The position numbers and the translations under genes are program-made. A DNA stretch of 64,000 nucleotides from Beta vulgaris subsp. vulgaris (lineage: Eukaryota > Streptophyta > Magnoliopsida > Caryophyllales > Amaranthaceae): contig NC_079205.1 of NCBI RefSeq assembly GCF_026745355.1, positions 59,200,593 to 59,264,592 of the forward strand, in the 5' to 3' direction. The notes beneath the pieces are model-generated. The model had not been told where the DNA came from and made no database searches. It worked only from the letters and a program-made list of their open reading frames with translations. Position 1 is the stretch's first letter. Each line of letters opens with the position of its first letter. Shown here in pieces: positions 11,298 through 21,653 of this stretch.

Positions 11298-11924
11298 CTA
11301 GAAACCTGCGATAGTTAGCAGAAAACTGTTCACAGCTAACATAATGTGTGATAGGATAGGGGTACCTGAGGACGTTGTCGAAGCAGGTGCCTGAGTTGAT
11401 AAACTTTTCTTTTTCACTACCGTATGAGTAACAAAATCCTGTAACTTTTTATTCGATATTTTGGTTCGTTTTCCTCTTCCCAAATCCTCCACATCTCCTG
11501 TTCTACACCCTCCCTGGATAAGGGCTGGTTCATTTCCCATTGTAGGCGCCACCTCCGGCCGCCCACGTTGGAGGTTCCGCCAATCCCGGCGTCGCCCCAC
11601 CCTCCGATCCCCAAGAGGACCAACCACCGATCCTGGTGTGTCCACAAGAGGCATACTCATCTCCTCATAATAAACCACATTATCAGGAACTGCAGGTGAC
11701 ACAGGTACAGGTGCAAGCTCACTAAAGGGGAATTTATGTTCAATGAATTTCACGTCGCGGGAAACAAAGTATTTCAGGGTGTCTAAATCATATAATTTCC
11801 AACCCTTTTCAGTATAAGAATATCCCAGAAACACACACCTTCTGCTCCTACTAGTAAATTTATCACCCCCATGTGAAATATTATAGGCATAACACAAACA
11901 CCCAAAGATCTTGATATCGGTCAT
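11298..11924 (-). pseudogene. copia integrase C-terminus to reverse transcriptase linker, broken
   Basis: The start has the copia integrase C-terminal motif (KIFGCLCYAYN, RSRRCVFLGYSYTEKGWKLYDL, FVSRDVKFIEHKFPF). The variable linker between integrase and reverse transcriptase follows. Stops and frame changes separate it from both neighbours. Confidence 0.75.
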
Positions 11925-11994
11925 GGTAGGGGCTTATCAAACAAGCACTCATAGGGGGTTTTATAATTAAGGACGACAGAGGGGGTTCGATTTA

Positions 11995-12705
11995 TCAAAT
12001 GACAAGCTGCCTGCACACAATCCCCAAAAATTTAAAAGGAAGATTAGCCTGAAGTCTCAATGCCCGGGCAACATTTAAAATATGGCCATGTTTTCTCTCC
12101 ACTCTACCATTCTGTTGGGGGGTTTTAACACATGATGTTTCAAAGATAATTCCTTGTTGCAAAAAATATGGTTTTAGGCAATTAAATTTTGTGCCATTAT
12201 CACTGCGCACATATTTAATTTTCTGGTCAAATTGGCGATCAATCAAAGCCACAAAATGCAAGAACATTGTTTCAACCTCCAATTTATTATATAGCAAATA
12301 AGTCCATACAGAACGAGAATAATCATCAACTAATGTCAAAAAATAAAATGCACCACAAGTAGACTTCGTTCTATAAGGGCCCCACAAATCACAATGAACT
12401 AAATCAAACATCCGACTAGCTCTAATATTACTCCTAGGAAAACTTGTTCTAGGTTGATGAGCACGAAAACACACATCACACCCATCTTTATTGCAACTAC
12501 TAACATCAGAAGGACTCACACACGGTAAATGCCTCAAAACTTTCTCCGAAGGGTGACCCAAACGCTTATGCCAAATATCAATAGATGCCAGGCCTTCCAC
12601 AACATTGATTTTCACCTTTGGAACGCCCCGGAAAAAGAAAAGTTCATCTTCCCGCTCACCCGCTCCAATCAGCGTCCTCGTCCTGCGATCCTGTAATACA
12701 CACAA
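11995..12705 (-). pseudogene. copia integrase region, broken
   Basis: The gag-pre-integrase zinc motif (HKRLGHPSEKVL...CDVCFRAHQ) is followed by the integrase core. The catalytic triad is visible: Asp in VHCDLWGPY, Asp in RSDNGTKFN, and Glu in QQNGRVERKH. The frame is lost near the C-terminal side of the core and resumes in another frame at 11924. Confidence 0.85.
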
Positions 12706-12709
12706 TGTT

Positions 12710-13408
12710 TTAGTGAACTATACAATTCTCCGAATCTACTAACTGCGGAATGAAAATCAAATTACAATCCAGGTTAGGAACAAATAAAACATTATATAGT
12801 TTCAGATTTCCAGGAAGTATAACATCTCCCTCATCGGTACCTTCCGCAGAACTACGATCTGCCAAACCGACTGGACATCCAGGAATTTTCCATACAACAC
12901 ATAAATGCGAAAACTTTCCTGTCACATGATGTGTAGCACCCGTATCAATTATCCACAAACACTCACCAGTCACACGATCTGTCGGTTTAGGCATGTTCAG
13001 CAAGTCTAAGAGATTCTGCCAGTGGTTAGGCGAGATGCCTGCCAATCCTGCCCCAGCAGGGTCGCATGGTTGAGAGGCAGCAACCCCCCCACCACTGGAC
13101 TTGTCTTGTGTACCGCCGCCCGCCACCGCTTTATTTGCGCGGGCTGGTGGTGTGCCGCGACCCCCACGGCTGCGTCCTGTCCGGCCACCCCGCTGCACCG
13201 AGCCACCTCGTCGGCCTCGTGGGCGGTCCCCCCACCACTCGGGGTATCCAATTAATTCAAAACATCCACTGCTCTCATGGCCTTCAAGATGACGGTGAGT
13301 GCAAACCAGCAAATCCGTAGGTAAACGTGGTTTAGAACGAGCATCAAGTTTAAAAGCCAAGGCGTCACTTGGCGTGGAAGAAGAGCGTGGACCCCGCAAA
13401 TGCTCCTC
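12710..13408 (-). pseudogene. copia gag zinc knuckle and protease region, broken
   Basis: This continues the gag frame. A CX2CX4HX4C zinc knuckle is recognisable as CTHRHLEGHESSGC, but its second Cys is Arg (codon CGT). It is followed by an Arg/Gly-rich basic tract and the aspartic protease, whose active-site motif is WIIDTGATHH (copia proteases usually read DSGA). The frame ends at a stop in the pre-integrase region at about 12710 and shifts there. Confidence 0.8.
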
Positions 13409-14071
13409 CTAGGCTATAATCTGATAGGCGCGAGCAACCGTGGGAAAAGGGGTCTGCGCGAGAAGATGGGAACGAAGAGGCCCATAACAATCATCTAGGC
13501 CAATCAAAAAACGATGCAGACGATCATCTGCACGTTGTTGTTCAAGGAACTGAACCACCTCACAGGACGCGCCCCCTCTAGAGCAATGAGGCGCCACTTC
13601 CTATGAGAACAACTCGTCCCACAGGCGAGTCAAGCGGCCAAAATAATCGGCCAAAGTTTCCGTCTTTTGCTGCTTACAATCACTAATCTGCGATTTTAGG
13701 TGACAAATCCGGGGGCCATCCGAAACACAATAACGTTCCTGCAAATGAGCCCATAATTCATGTGTCGTTTCATAGAACGAAAATGAGTTGCGAATCGATG
13801 GAGAAATCGTGTTGAGGAGCCACGACACAAGCATAGAGTGAACAGTGCTCCAGTCAACCAATTTTTCGGGGGTCGTAGGCTTGGGAATTGTTCCCTGCAA
13901 GAAGCGTAATTTTCATTTAGCATTCAGAGACATGCGAATTGCACTTGTCCATTCATCAAAGTTGTCATCTTTCAACTGAATCGGAGTGATTAAGTTGCCT
14001 GGGTTATCATTTGAGCCAAGAAAATAAGCGGGATCGGGTTTGGGAATGTTTGTTTCGATAGATTTGGTCAT
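13409..14071 (-). pseudogene. copia gag, N-terminal part, broken
   Basis: The frame starts at the ATG at 14071 (MTKSIETNIPKPDP). It contains the usual copia Gag opening (LKDDNFDEWTSAIRMSL) and a UBN2-type Gag core (WSTVHSMLVSWLLNTISPSI, ELWAHLQERYCVSDGPRI). The reading frame is continuous but cut by an in-frame TGA after NAK (about 13914), a TAG at 13598-13600 and a TAG at 13406-13408, where it joins the next segment. Confidence 0.8.
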
Positions 14072-14203
14072 GGTGGTGAAATTTTTTTCGAGAAAAACGT
14101 TCTATTCTTCGGTTTGTTTGATGTGTTTTGGTTTTTATTTTATTTTTTTCGATCTATTTTCGTGGGTGGAGAGAATATTTCTCAAGTTTGGCTCTTGATA
14201 CCA

Positions 14204-14346
14204 TGGTAAGTTTAGGTTAATGTTATGTGTGATAATCTCATTCATCAATCAAGTATATATATACATCTTGCATCTAGGAGTCCAATTAGGGATAACATGC
14301 TATCCCTCAAGTCTATCTTAAACATATATAAAGATAATTCCTAACA
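14204..14346 (-). repeat. 5' LTR of the copia element
   Basis: 143 bp. Its inner tip is TGGTAAG where the partner has TGTTAAG. The palindrome of the partner LTR is here one base off (AGGGATAACATGCTATCCCT, 14288-14307). The primer-binding site lies directly inside at about 14188-14205. Confidence 0.88.
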
Positions 14347-15039
14347 ATTCTTCAATTATATCTTCAGCATGGCAATTCATCGGTGCACCAGTTTGGGTCT
14401 ATACCTTGAAGTTAGCATCATTGAACAATGGATTATACATCTTTGTCGATGCAACAACGTTATTAGAAGATGGTGAAGGAGGAACGAGAAATATGATGGT
14501 GTTCTTGATGAATGAGAATCAAGAAGAAGAAGAAAGAGTATGGAGATGAGAACTTTTGTCAAACATAGGTGATCGAATATTCTTCATTGGATTTGGAGAT
14601 GATGTTTTATTTGCACTTGAATCTCCAACTGAAAATCTACCACAATGGCATCCTGGTACAATCTTTTGGGTTCTTAGTAGGGGTGTAAGTGTATACCATG
14701 AAGTAGGCAGCTGGGATCGTTCATATTATCCAATGCCCGCCAGGGCGGAGTGTCTTAGCAGTGTGGGTTATCCGTATTACCATGTGTATTTCATGATGGC
14801 GTGCATAGTAGGAAAATCATAGAAGAGGGTGTGTTTGGTTATTTGGACAGTTTCAAATGGAGGAAGATGAAGAGCTCATCTATACTGGACTCTTCCTTTC
14901 CACCCCTACTTGGGTTCAATGGACTTGTCCTAGCCTTCACAATTGTCAGGTTAGGTTAGATGGATTGCAACTTTCTCCTCTTATTCATGATATCGTATAT
15001 GATGCTGGTGATGGTGATGGTGGGGAGGAGGATCAGTAA

Positions 15040-16717
15040 TTCAAACCTAGCTAGCTAGTAGTACTAGAATAAAAACATGTTGTATTGTAGTTTTATTAGT
15101 GGATGATGATAGATGATTGATGATGAGATGATGGCATGCATGTCTTGTTATTAAACCATAGGTAAATTCTAATAACTTTAGACATCATGTGCTTGATACT
15201 TGGTACTTCATACTTGATTGTTATTAATACACTAGTCAAATATAGTTGCTAATGCTGGATCTTAGTTGGATTTAGTAACTTGAGATTTTGAATTAGAGGA
15301 AGGTACTTGTTTACTAAGATTTTTCATTTTTAAAAAAATATTAAATGTTGTGTTGTTGCCTACTAGAGTTTGATACCGTCTCTTTTAGATTATGATAAAC
15401 TTTGGTTTTAGAGGGTTTTTTTTCCGGTTGTTACCATCTTCACTTTTGGGTAAGGGTATCAAGAACAATATTATAAGGAAGTTAAGGGTATTATGTCCTT
15501 AATTGGATAGCTATTTTTATATCACTTTTCCGAAAGAATAGATATAGACAAACATTCGTCTGATAGCATTAAAGATTCCAAAGAAGAAACCATTAGAAAA
15601 AAAAAGTTGGCATGGAACATGGATCCTTCGAAAATTGTCTTGATAGTGTATCGGCTCTCCAAACTATTAATTAACTGAAACAAAATTGGATGAAGTAAAA
15701 CCCAACTAAAAACACTAAGAAATTATAATACGATACCAGGTAGTCTTCATATATGGTGCCTAACATCAAGATATGTAGTGATATATAGTGTTGATGTTTT
15801 GTGATGTAGTGTTTGTGTTAATAACATAGAAGTATAATGTTTGTAAAAACAACTCAATAAGAGAGAAATATTTACCAAAATGAGAGAAATGTTTGTCAAT
15901 TCACATACACTTTGCAAAATAGAAAAATAAGAGAGAAATATGTTTTCCAAAAGTGAGAAAAATGTTTACCTTTTCACAAATAAACATTATATGTCATCAG
16001 CACAAATACTATATTGCAGAACATACACACATATATTTTGGTATTAGCCGACATAATGACCACTATTGCTATCACTTCTCTAAAATAAAACACCACCTAA
16101 TAATCATTTATTTCTTAAATATATACTTCTAGCTCACTTATCTAAAAACCGTGTTATTTTCCTCATATATAATGACCATTAACTATTATTGTTTTAACGT
16201 CACTTCTCTATAATTACCATGTTATTTTTTATTCTAGAGCCACCAAGTATATCATCACCAAACATGGTTAATTTTTTCTATCTAGCTCACTTTTTACTCT
16301 AAACAACCCAACTTAAACAACAGTAAAATAAATTTTCACATTCAAGCGAAGAGGTAACAATCTTTTTTCTAACAAAATAAAAGGTACACAATCTTACCAA
16401 ACCATTCATGACTTCATTAAAAGAAAACAATCTTTAAATCAACACCTAAACACAAACTACTCCCTAAAAATGCACTTCCTAACTTACAATTTTTCCTCAG
16501 CTTCAAGCATATAGAACTATGTACGTACAAGTAAGCTAGCATCCGTCGTCGGTCATTATCAGCTAATGAAACACGTTTGCGACCACAAATTGATTATTTT
16601 TATAGTGGTCGCTAAAACCCTAGTCACAAATTGACTATTATACAAAAAAAACAGTTCCTATGAAATATATTGCTTGTACTGTCATTACGTTAGAAGGAAC
16701 TTTTCTGATGCTCTGTA
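15040..16717. other. Intergenic, no gene recognised
   Basis: 3' flank of the DUF295 pseudogene and then AT-rich sequence. Two degenerate copies of a roughly 60-bp unit (AATAAGAGAGAAATAT...GAGAAATGTTT) lie at about 15855-15970. Near 16540-16640 GCGACCACAAATTGATTA and GTGGTCGCTAAAA look like a transposon remnant. The last 100 bp is probably the 3' UTR of the gene ending at 16718. Confidence 0.4.
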
Positions 16718-19549
16718 CTAATTCTGATAATACTGATTTCCTCCTGCATCATGATAATACTGATTCTGATAACCATAACTAGAATGATCAAGAAAATCTT
16801 GCATAAAAGGAAGACTATTATTCCCAAGTTGTGTCATCTGCTGCGTGGAATTGTCATAGCCTAGTGTATATTGTCCTATATTATTTTCCATGGTCGCATG
16901 TACACTACTGGAATGTACGTAACCAGCTTGCTGATGTGTAGTCCCCAGGTTCGCCGACGACATAAGGCTGAATTGTGATTGGTCGTTCATGTAGTAGGGT
17001 TGTTCATCATTAATGGAGGAAAGATCATAATAACCTGGATTATTTCCACTTGTAGAGATATTGCTTGGAGAGTTGCTCATACTATGTCCCGAGAAATTCA
17101 TGACTAGATGTATCAAAGAAAGTAAGCCAAGAAGTGTGATCAATGAGTGAATGATGAATTTAATGAAAGTAAACAAATTGAAATCAGATTGATTGAAATA
17201 ATGTAAAAATACCTGAAGGATTATTTGAAGGAATAGGTGGAGGAAGCGCGACTGGAGTATTATCGAAACAAATAAGCTGGTTCGAAAAATGAATCTCATT
17301 GAAGTACATACTAGCATGATAGGGAAAAGGTTGTTGGCTTATAGAATACAGTTTAGAGTCAGCTTGTATTATTTTGTTGTAATGTTTTTCCAACATTCCT
17401 GGACCAAATACAAGCCTATGTTTCCTGCAATGAATAAGATTCCAAAAATGAAGATCATTAATTAAGCAAAGGTTATATATACTACCTCCGTACTTTTTTA
17501 GTTGTACCATTTGATTTTATGGCACTATTCATCAACCAATTTTGTTAAGCTATCGTTAGATTCGTTTCAATGCGAGAATTCCAAATATCAAATTTTTGTA
17601 ATTTTTACTTACACCCAATAAGAGATATTAATGTTAAAAGAATCGTCTCGGCAAGTGTAAAAAAACAAATTGTACAACTAAAAAATATAGAGGTAGTATA
17701 AACATACTATAGTTTTTCAGTGTGTAGTTAGATTGATAATAAACCATTCATCAATAAGATATGTTGGTTAACTTAAAGAAACCAAGGTATATATACATTA
17801 ATGACTAATCCGAATTGATCGATACCTTATTAAGGAAGCTTGTTGTTCTGTGAAATCTCCACATTGTTCCCAATTAGTATGCTTTCTAGGCTGAGGGTTA
17901 ACTTCATGGAAGAATAACGGTGGCTTTTCCAACTACAAATAGTAAAAAAGGAAAAACAAGTGTTAGAGATGAAATTAGTTACGTGCGATCTTGTTTGATT
18001 CTCTCGTTAAAATTAGATATAAAAAATACTACTTACTGTTTTTTGTTTTAACAGAAAAATAAATGAGGAATGTGGGAGATGATCAGAAAACTAACCATGA
18101 TATCAAGAACTCCTCCCTCATTTGGGTGAAAAGTAGCTTTAATGGCTGCAATATTAGACCATGAAAACTCAATCTTGTTCTTCAGGTTGCCGTTTAAAAC
18201 TTCCCAGACTAATTGCCTTTTTTTGAAGTAACACTTGGCTATCAAATCTCCTTCATGCCTGGAGATTTTCTGTCAAATTCAATAGATCACATCTGTTATA
18301 TTAGTATCATACATACTATATAGAAAACAATCATGGTCTAATTAAGCAGAACAATTACTAGTTACCACTTTACTTTACATGCAGCCATTTTCACGTTTAG
18401 GAAATTCTACAAGAATTCTTAGCTTAGGTCATATGCAACGAATTACACCCTCCGTTTTTTAGACGCGACATTTCCCTTTTTGGTGGGTGGATTAAACTAA
18501 TCAAATGTTGCATCTAAATACAACAGATGACGATAACTTTAAAAAAAATCTAGGAAGTTGACAAATTAAAGCAGAAAAATTACCATCCAAGAGCCAATTT
18601 GGAGAGATAAAGCAGAGAAATTAGCCGCTTTCAGTTTATCCGCTGAAGCAAAGCCATCATCTGTTTGAGAGGTAACTCTACTAAACAAATTCATCAATGA
18701 TGCTGTCTTAGTCAGCTTCAAACCAAGTTTTTGTTCACCTTTTTTAGCAGCCTCTATTTCTTCTCTCTGCCAAACACCAAAATATGTGCGCGATAATTAA
18801 TTAAACTGCATAATACTTCTCTTCAATACAAAATTTAAACATATGATAAAAACTTTATCAAGCAAATATATATACATCAAACCTACTGCACAAAAATTAT
18901 AAATGCATGCAAATTACAAACCAAATTAAACGCTCATGTCTCTCAATAAGAAACTAGCATATCAATCTTTCTTGCCTTTTAATTTCTAAAATCAATAAAT
19001 TTTTTTATTTTATATTTTTAGTTTTTTCACTCACATACTTTATAGTAGTAGTTGAATCTGCATGCCTTTAACTTTGATCTATGTCTATCATTTTCAGACC
19101 CATAATTAACCATTTTGAAAAGAAAAAAATTAACTTTTGTGCATATGAATGAATTTCTTGATTTTTCTTATACACCCCCATAAAAAAGAACCAAAAAAAC
19201 AGGAAATGAAAACAAAAACCAGAGGAAAAAAAAGAAGAAGCATGAAACTAAAAAAGAAGTAAAATGATGGTAATGAACTTTTTCATAATTTTGTGCAATG
19301 GGGAAGAACTAAGAAGTAGCAAAGTGAAAAAAGAAGTAAAATGAATGCGAAAGATAGAAGTAGTACCGTAAGAGATTTGGGGCGTTGAATCTCAGACGAA
19401 GTATCAGCAAATATAGACGAATAACAGGGTAGTAACTCATTATTTGTACTAGCACAAAATACATTTTCCCCATTAATGTTGTTGTTATAGTAATATTCTT
19501 CATCAGGTGTGGAGTAATATGAACTATAATCACTATTATAGTTGCTCAT
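16718..19549 (-). CDS. TRF2/HOY1 PH-like domain protein, six exons
   Basis: Joining six exons gives one open frame of 414 residues: 19549-19367, 18766-18584, 18269-18096, 17932-17826, 17424-17213 and 17103-16718. All introns are GT-AG and the phases agree. Exon 2 carries EQKLGLKLTKTASLMNLF. Exons 2-5 form the plant TRF2/HOY1 PH-like domain (residues about 105-300), with FSALSLQIGSW, EGDLIAKCYFKKRQLVWEVL, WSNIAAIKATF, PQPRKHTNWEQCGDF and LVFGPGMLEKHYNKIIQAD. Both ends are low-complexity (Tyr/Asn/Ser-rich). The family is plant-specific and includes, as far as I recall, the ABA- and stress-linked ASG1 proteins of Arabidopsis; its biochemical role is not established. A Stowaway-like MITE sits in intron 4. 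The start is the first ATG after an AT-rich leader. The call rests on domain motifs and on exact exon phasing. Confidence 0.85.
17485..17696. mobile_element. Stowaway-like MITE in intron 4 of the PH-like gene
   Basis: The tips are CTACCTCCGTACTTTTT and its near-inverse ending AGAGGTAG, and both sides carry TA. The internal GTACAACTAAAA and TTTTAGTTGTACC pieces extend the inverted repeat. Length is 212 bp. Confidence 0.7.
18448..18530. repeat. Partial Stowaway-like MITE in intron 2
   Basis: It begins ACCCTCCGTTTTTTAGACGCGACA and ends near ATGTTGCATCTAAATACAAC. Only a short inverted pair remains, and the right terminal motif is lost. Confidence 0.4.
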
Positions 19550-20051
19550 CTTCTTTATTCTATGACTTATCCCAGAATTTTATGGGTTTTTGACACTAAT
19601 GAAAATAAATGTTGTAAAATTATAATCTGGGTCGAAAATCTTGGAAATGTTTTTGCGTTGATGATTTTCAGGATATTCTGAGGGAATATAGGAGAGAAAG
19701 AGAAATATAGAAGAAAGATAAGTTTTTGATGAGCCAATGATAGTTGTATTGACTCTTTCTTAACTCGTTTGCTTCTTTTATAATCACATAGCGGCGCACG
19801 TTTCTTTTTATATATTTTATTTTGTTTTATCTCTTTGATGGATAGTTTTTCCGTTTTGTTTAGTCACTTATAAAGAAAAAAGAGTGGGGCACACATTTCT
19901 ATTAGGATCTGATTCAATTACATTAGCGTAATAGCTAATTGTTGATAATATTAATTGATTGTTTATTGTATTAGTTGATTTAACTAACTGATTGTCCTAG
20001 TTGTTTGTAAAGGATTTTGGTGAAGCTAATATATAGCCGATGAATTTTAAG
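19550..20051. other. Upstream region of the PH-like gene
   Basis: No gene is seen. On the minus strand this is the promoter and leader of the gene starting at 19549. CT/GA-rich runs near 19690-19720 and AT runs near 19800 are present, but no element can be assigned with confidence. Confidence 0.4.
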
Positions 20052-20061
20052 CATAATTATT

Positions 20062-20173
20062 GGGTGCGATCATACCAGCATTAATGCACCGGATCCCATC
20101 AGAACTCTGCAGTTAAGCGTGTTTGGGCGAGAGTAGCACTAGGATGGGTGACCTCCTGGGAAGTCCTCGTGTT
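20062..20173 (+). pseudogene. 5S rRNA-like sequence (head of the composite SINE)
   Basis: 112 nt that align with plant 5S rRNA from its first base (GGGTGCGATCATACCAGC) to GTCCTCGTGTT. About the last seven bases of the 3' end are missing, so the terminal stem cannot form. I count about five differences from the common plant sequence, for example GCATTAATG for GCACTAATG and CTCTGCAG for CTCCGCAG. The internal promoter parts (AAGCGTGTTTGGGCGAG, GATGGGTGACC, TGGGAAGTCC) are still present. It is a retroposed copy, not a working 5S gene. Confidence 0.85.
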
Positions 20174-20383
20174 AAGGATAGGAGTTAGCTCAAGTGGGTA
20201 GAGCGCTCCCGCTTGGCCCTTGAGGTCAGGGGTTCGATCTTTACCCCAGCATTATGCTGGGGTATTTTCTTAGCATGCTATGCATGCCTTACCAGCCAAT
20301 GTATTGGTGTTTCCTACAAGTTAGTAGCCTTGTAGGGGTTAGCCCTTGAGCTGACTTAATTTCCTAATAAAAAGAATTAAAAA
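20062..20383 (+). mobile_element. Composite SINE: 5S rRNA-like head joined to tRNA-like SINE
   Basis: A 322-bp insertion bounded by exact 10-bp direct repeats CATAATTATT (20052-20061 and 20384-20393). It opens with a near-complete 5S rRNA sequence (20062-20173), continues into a tRNA-like Pol III segment with an A-box (TTAGCTCAAGTGGG, about 20185) and a B-box (GGTTCGATCTT, 20231-20241), and ends in an A-rich tail (AATAAAAAGAATTAAAAA). A GC hairpin CCCCAGC-attat-GCTGGGG plus TTTT at 20244-20268 resembles a Pol III stop. The duplication brackets the whole fusion, which argues for one retroposition event. It is either a chimera made by template switching or a member of a 5S-headed SINE family. 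Confidence 0.8.
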
Positions 20384-20393
20384 CATAATTATT

Positions 20394-20618
20394 AACCATT
20401 TCAACTTAATATGTTGAATCCTTTTACCAAAAAGCTCCTCATACCAATAATTCAAAATTAGAATTATTGGTCCAAAACAACTCTCCAAATATGGGATCTT
20501 TAGTTATTAAGGATTTTTTTCTCCTACTCTAGTTGATTAAAGGACTATCTTTATGCAAAACTATCTACCTTTTTCACTTCCTTAAAACCCAAATTCATAG
20601 TTACTGATAGAGTATAAA
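20394..20618. other. AT-rich spacer, nothing recognised
   Basis: Spacer between the composite SINE and the LTR-end fragment. ACCAATAATTCAAAATT/AATTATTGGT (near 20443-20472) makes a small inverted pair. No gene. Confidence 0.35.
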
Positions 20619-20695
20619 GTATAAACTATTCCTAGGACTTCCAACCATCAGCTTAAGCTTTTGGTTGAGTTGGTCCTTTGACATGGTATTAGAGC
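20619..20695 (+). mobile_element. LTR end plus tRNA-Met-type primer-binding site
   Basis: Sequence of the type found at the right end of plant LTRs (CAGCTTAAGCTTTTGGTTGAG...CTTTGACA) is followed at 20684 by TGGTATTAGAGC, one base from the initiator-tRNA-Met primer-binding site TGGTATCAGAGC. No internal retrotransposon region follows; antisense 25S rRNA does. The same LTR-end motif recurs in the hairpin at 42561-42646. Confidence 0.6.
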
Positions 20696-21163
20696 ATTGG
20701 GCTGAAATCACATTGCATTAACATCTGCAAGGACCATCGCGATGCTTTGTTTTAATTAAATACTCGGATTCCCCTTGTTCGTACGCTCGGAGAAGACCCC
20801 CGAAGGCGTCGTTCCTAGTCCGTCCCATTACCGGCGCACGGCGACCCGCTCTCACCGCGCGAGCAGTCCACCGACAGCATACGGGTTCAGGACTGGGACC
20901 CCGGTGCTCAGCCCTTAGAGCCAATCCTTTTAACCCGAAGTTACGGATCCATTTTACCGACTTCCCTTGCCTACATTGTTCCATCGACCAGAGGTTGTTC
21001 ACCTTGGAGACCTTATGTGGTTATGATGAGTTCAACTAGGCGTGGTCGGCACTCAGTCCTTCGGATTTTCAAGGGCCACTGAGGGCGCACCGGACACCAC
21101 GCAACGTGCGGTGCTCTTTCAGGCTCTGGACCCTACCTCCGGCTGAGCCGTTTTCAGGGTGGG
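20691..21163 (-). pseudogene. 25S rRNA fragment, decayed, antisense
   Basis: On the minus strand this reads as cytoplasmic 25S rRNA: CCCTGAAAACGGCTCAGCC at the 21163 side, then GGTCTCCAAGGTGAACAACC, CTCTGGTCGATGGAACAATG, AATGGATCCGTAACTTCGGG, and near 20750 TTTAATTAAAACAAAGCATC. It lacks pieces I would expect, for example the stretch around GAACAGTCAACTCAGAACTG, and carries many substitutions. So it is a nuclear rDNA relic and not a functional array. The overlapping 94-codon frame is a shadow. Confidence 0.85.
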
Positions 21164-21653
21164 CAGGTTGTTAAACATAAAAGATAGAAAAAGAATGGAG
21201 AAATTATTTACAAAACATCAATAGTAAAAGATTTTATTAGTCAATCCTCGTATCTACAATGGGTTAGACGTATTCTAAATAAATAACTCTTCGTCATTTT
21301 GTAACAAGTGAATTTTTTGATGTTTTTCTTAGCTAACTAAATTTTTTTCCTTGTTTATTAAAGAAATATGAAACATTACTTTCTTTGTTTAAGTTTTTAT
21401 CAAAGATGTGACCATAAGAGTAAATAAATTTCCTAATGAAGAAGGGAGAGGCATAGGTATAATTCGCCTAATAAAAATAATGGACTCTACTCACAGTCTT
21501 TTCTAAGTTAGTTTTAAGTACCCCTCAAAAAAAGTTGGTTTTTATTAATTTTTTTTCACCCATTTCTAATATTATTTGATATTTCGATATAATATGATTG
21601 GATAATTGAGATAATTGTAAAAATAAATACTCGTATTTTTTTCTTTCACTTTT
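21164..21653. other. AT-rich, no feature
   Basis: I see nothing beyond AT-rich sequence between the 25S fragment and the 75-bp repeats. Confidence 0.4.

Larger units (their letters stand above)
9597..14346 (-). mobile_element. Ty1/copia LTR retrotransposon, about 4.75 kb
   Basis: A full-length but inactive element. LTRs are at 9597-9740 and 14204-14346, the flanking target duplication is ATTCT (9592-9596 and 14347-14351), and the coding strand is minus. The domain order gag, protease, integrase, reverse transcriptase, RNase H is diagnostic of Ty1/copia. The primer-binding site next to the 5' LTR reads TGGTATCAAGAGCC, close to the initiator-tRNA-Met type. A purine-rich AGGGAGGG tract abuts the 3' LTR. 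The short LTRs and the SGCFELIGYPEWW stretch after the zinc knuckle suggest the Ale/Retrofit lineage (inference). Many stops and frameshifts show it cannot act on its own. Confidence 0.93.
8709..15039 (+). pseudogene. F-box/DUF295 pseudogene split by a copia retrotransposon
   Basis: A paralogue of the gene at 548. The 5' part (8709-9596) begins MKKETPAEQLCSS. It has a recognisable F-box (WSNLPIFIMFNIMQFLDF...VHPSWRFALDQL, residues about 37-78) and the start of the DUF295 region. The 3' part (14352-15039) supplies the propeller C-terminus (LPQWHPGTIFW, YPYYHVYFMMA). In-frame stops are TGA 9051, where the sister gene has an Arg codon CGA, TAA 9495, TAA 9585, TGA 14547 and TAG 14820. One frameshift lies between about 14822 and 14857. 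Removing the copia element and one copy of its ATTCT duplication leaves the reading frame continuous. Several lesions lie in both halves. An intact relative would be an SCF substrate receptor; this copy cannot encode one. Confidence 0.9.

Noticed and set aside
13006..13320. Several open frames on both strands around 13.0-13.3 kb
   Set aside because: They are shadows of the Arg/Gly-rich GC-rich part of the copia gag.
20062..20173. A functional 5S rRNA gene
   Set aside because: The 3' end of the terminal stem is missing, there is no T-run after it, and it is part of a retroposed unit with a target duplication.
20062..20695. A Cassandra TRIM element, which carries 5S sequence in its LTRs and uses tRNA-Met priming
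   Set aside because: The 10-bp duplication encloses the 5S plus tRNA-like unit tightly (20062-20383). The LTR end and primer-binding site lie 300 bp further on, outside that duplication, and no second 5S-bearing LTR exists.
20718..21002. A 94-codon minus-strand protein
   Set aside because: It lies wholly inside the antisense 25S rRNA fragment and is a chance frame.
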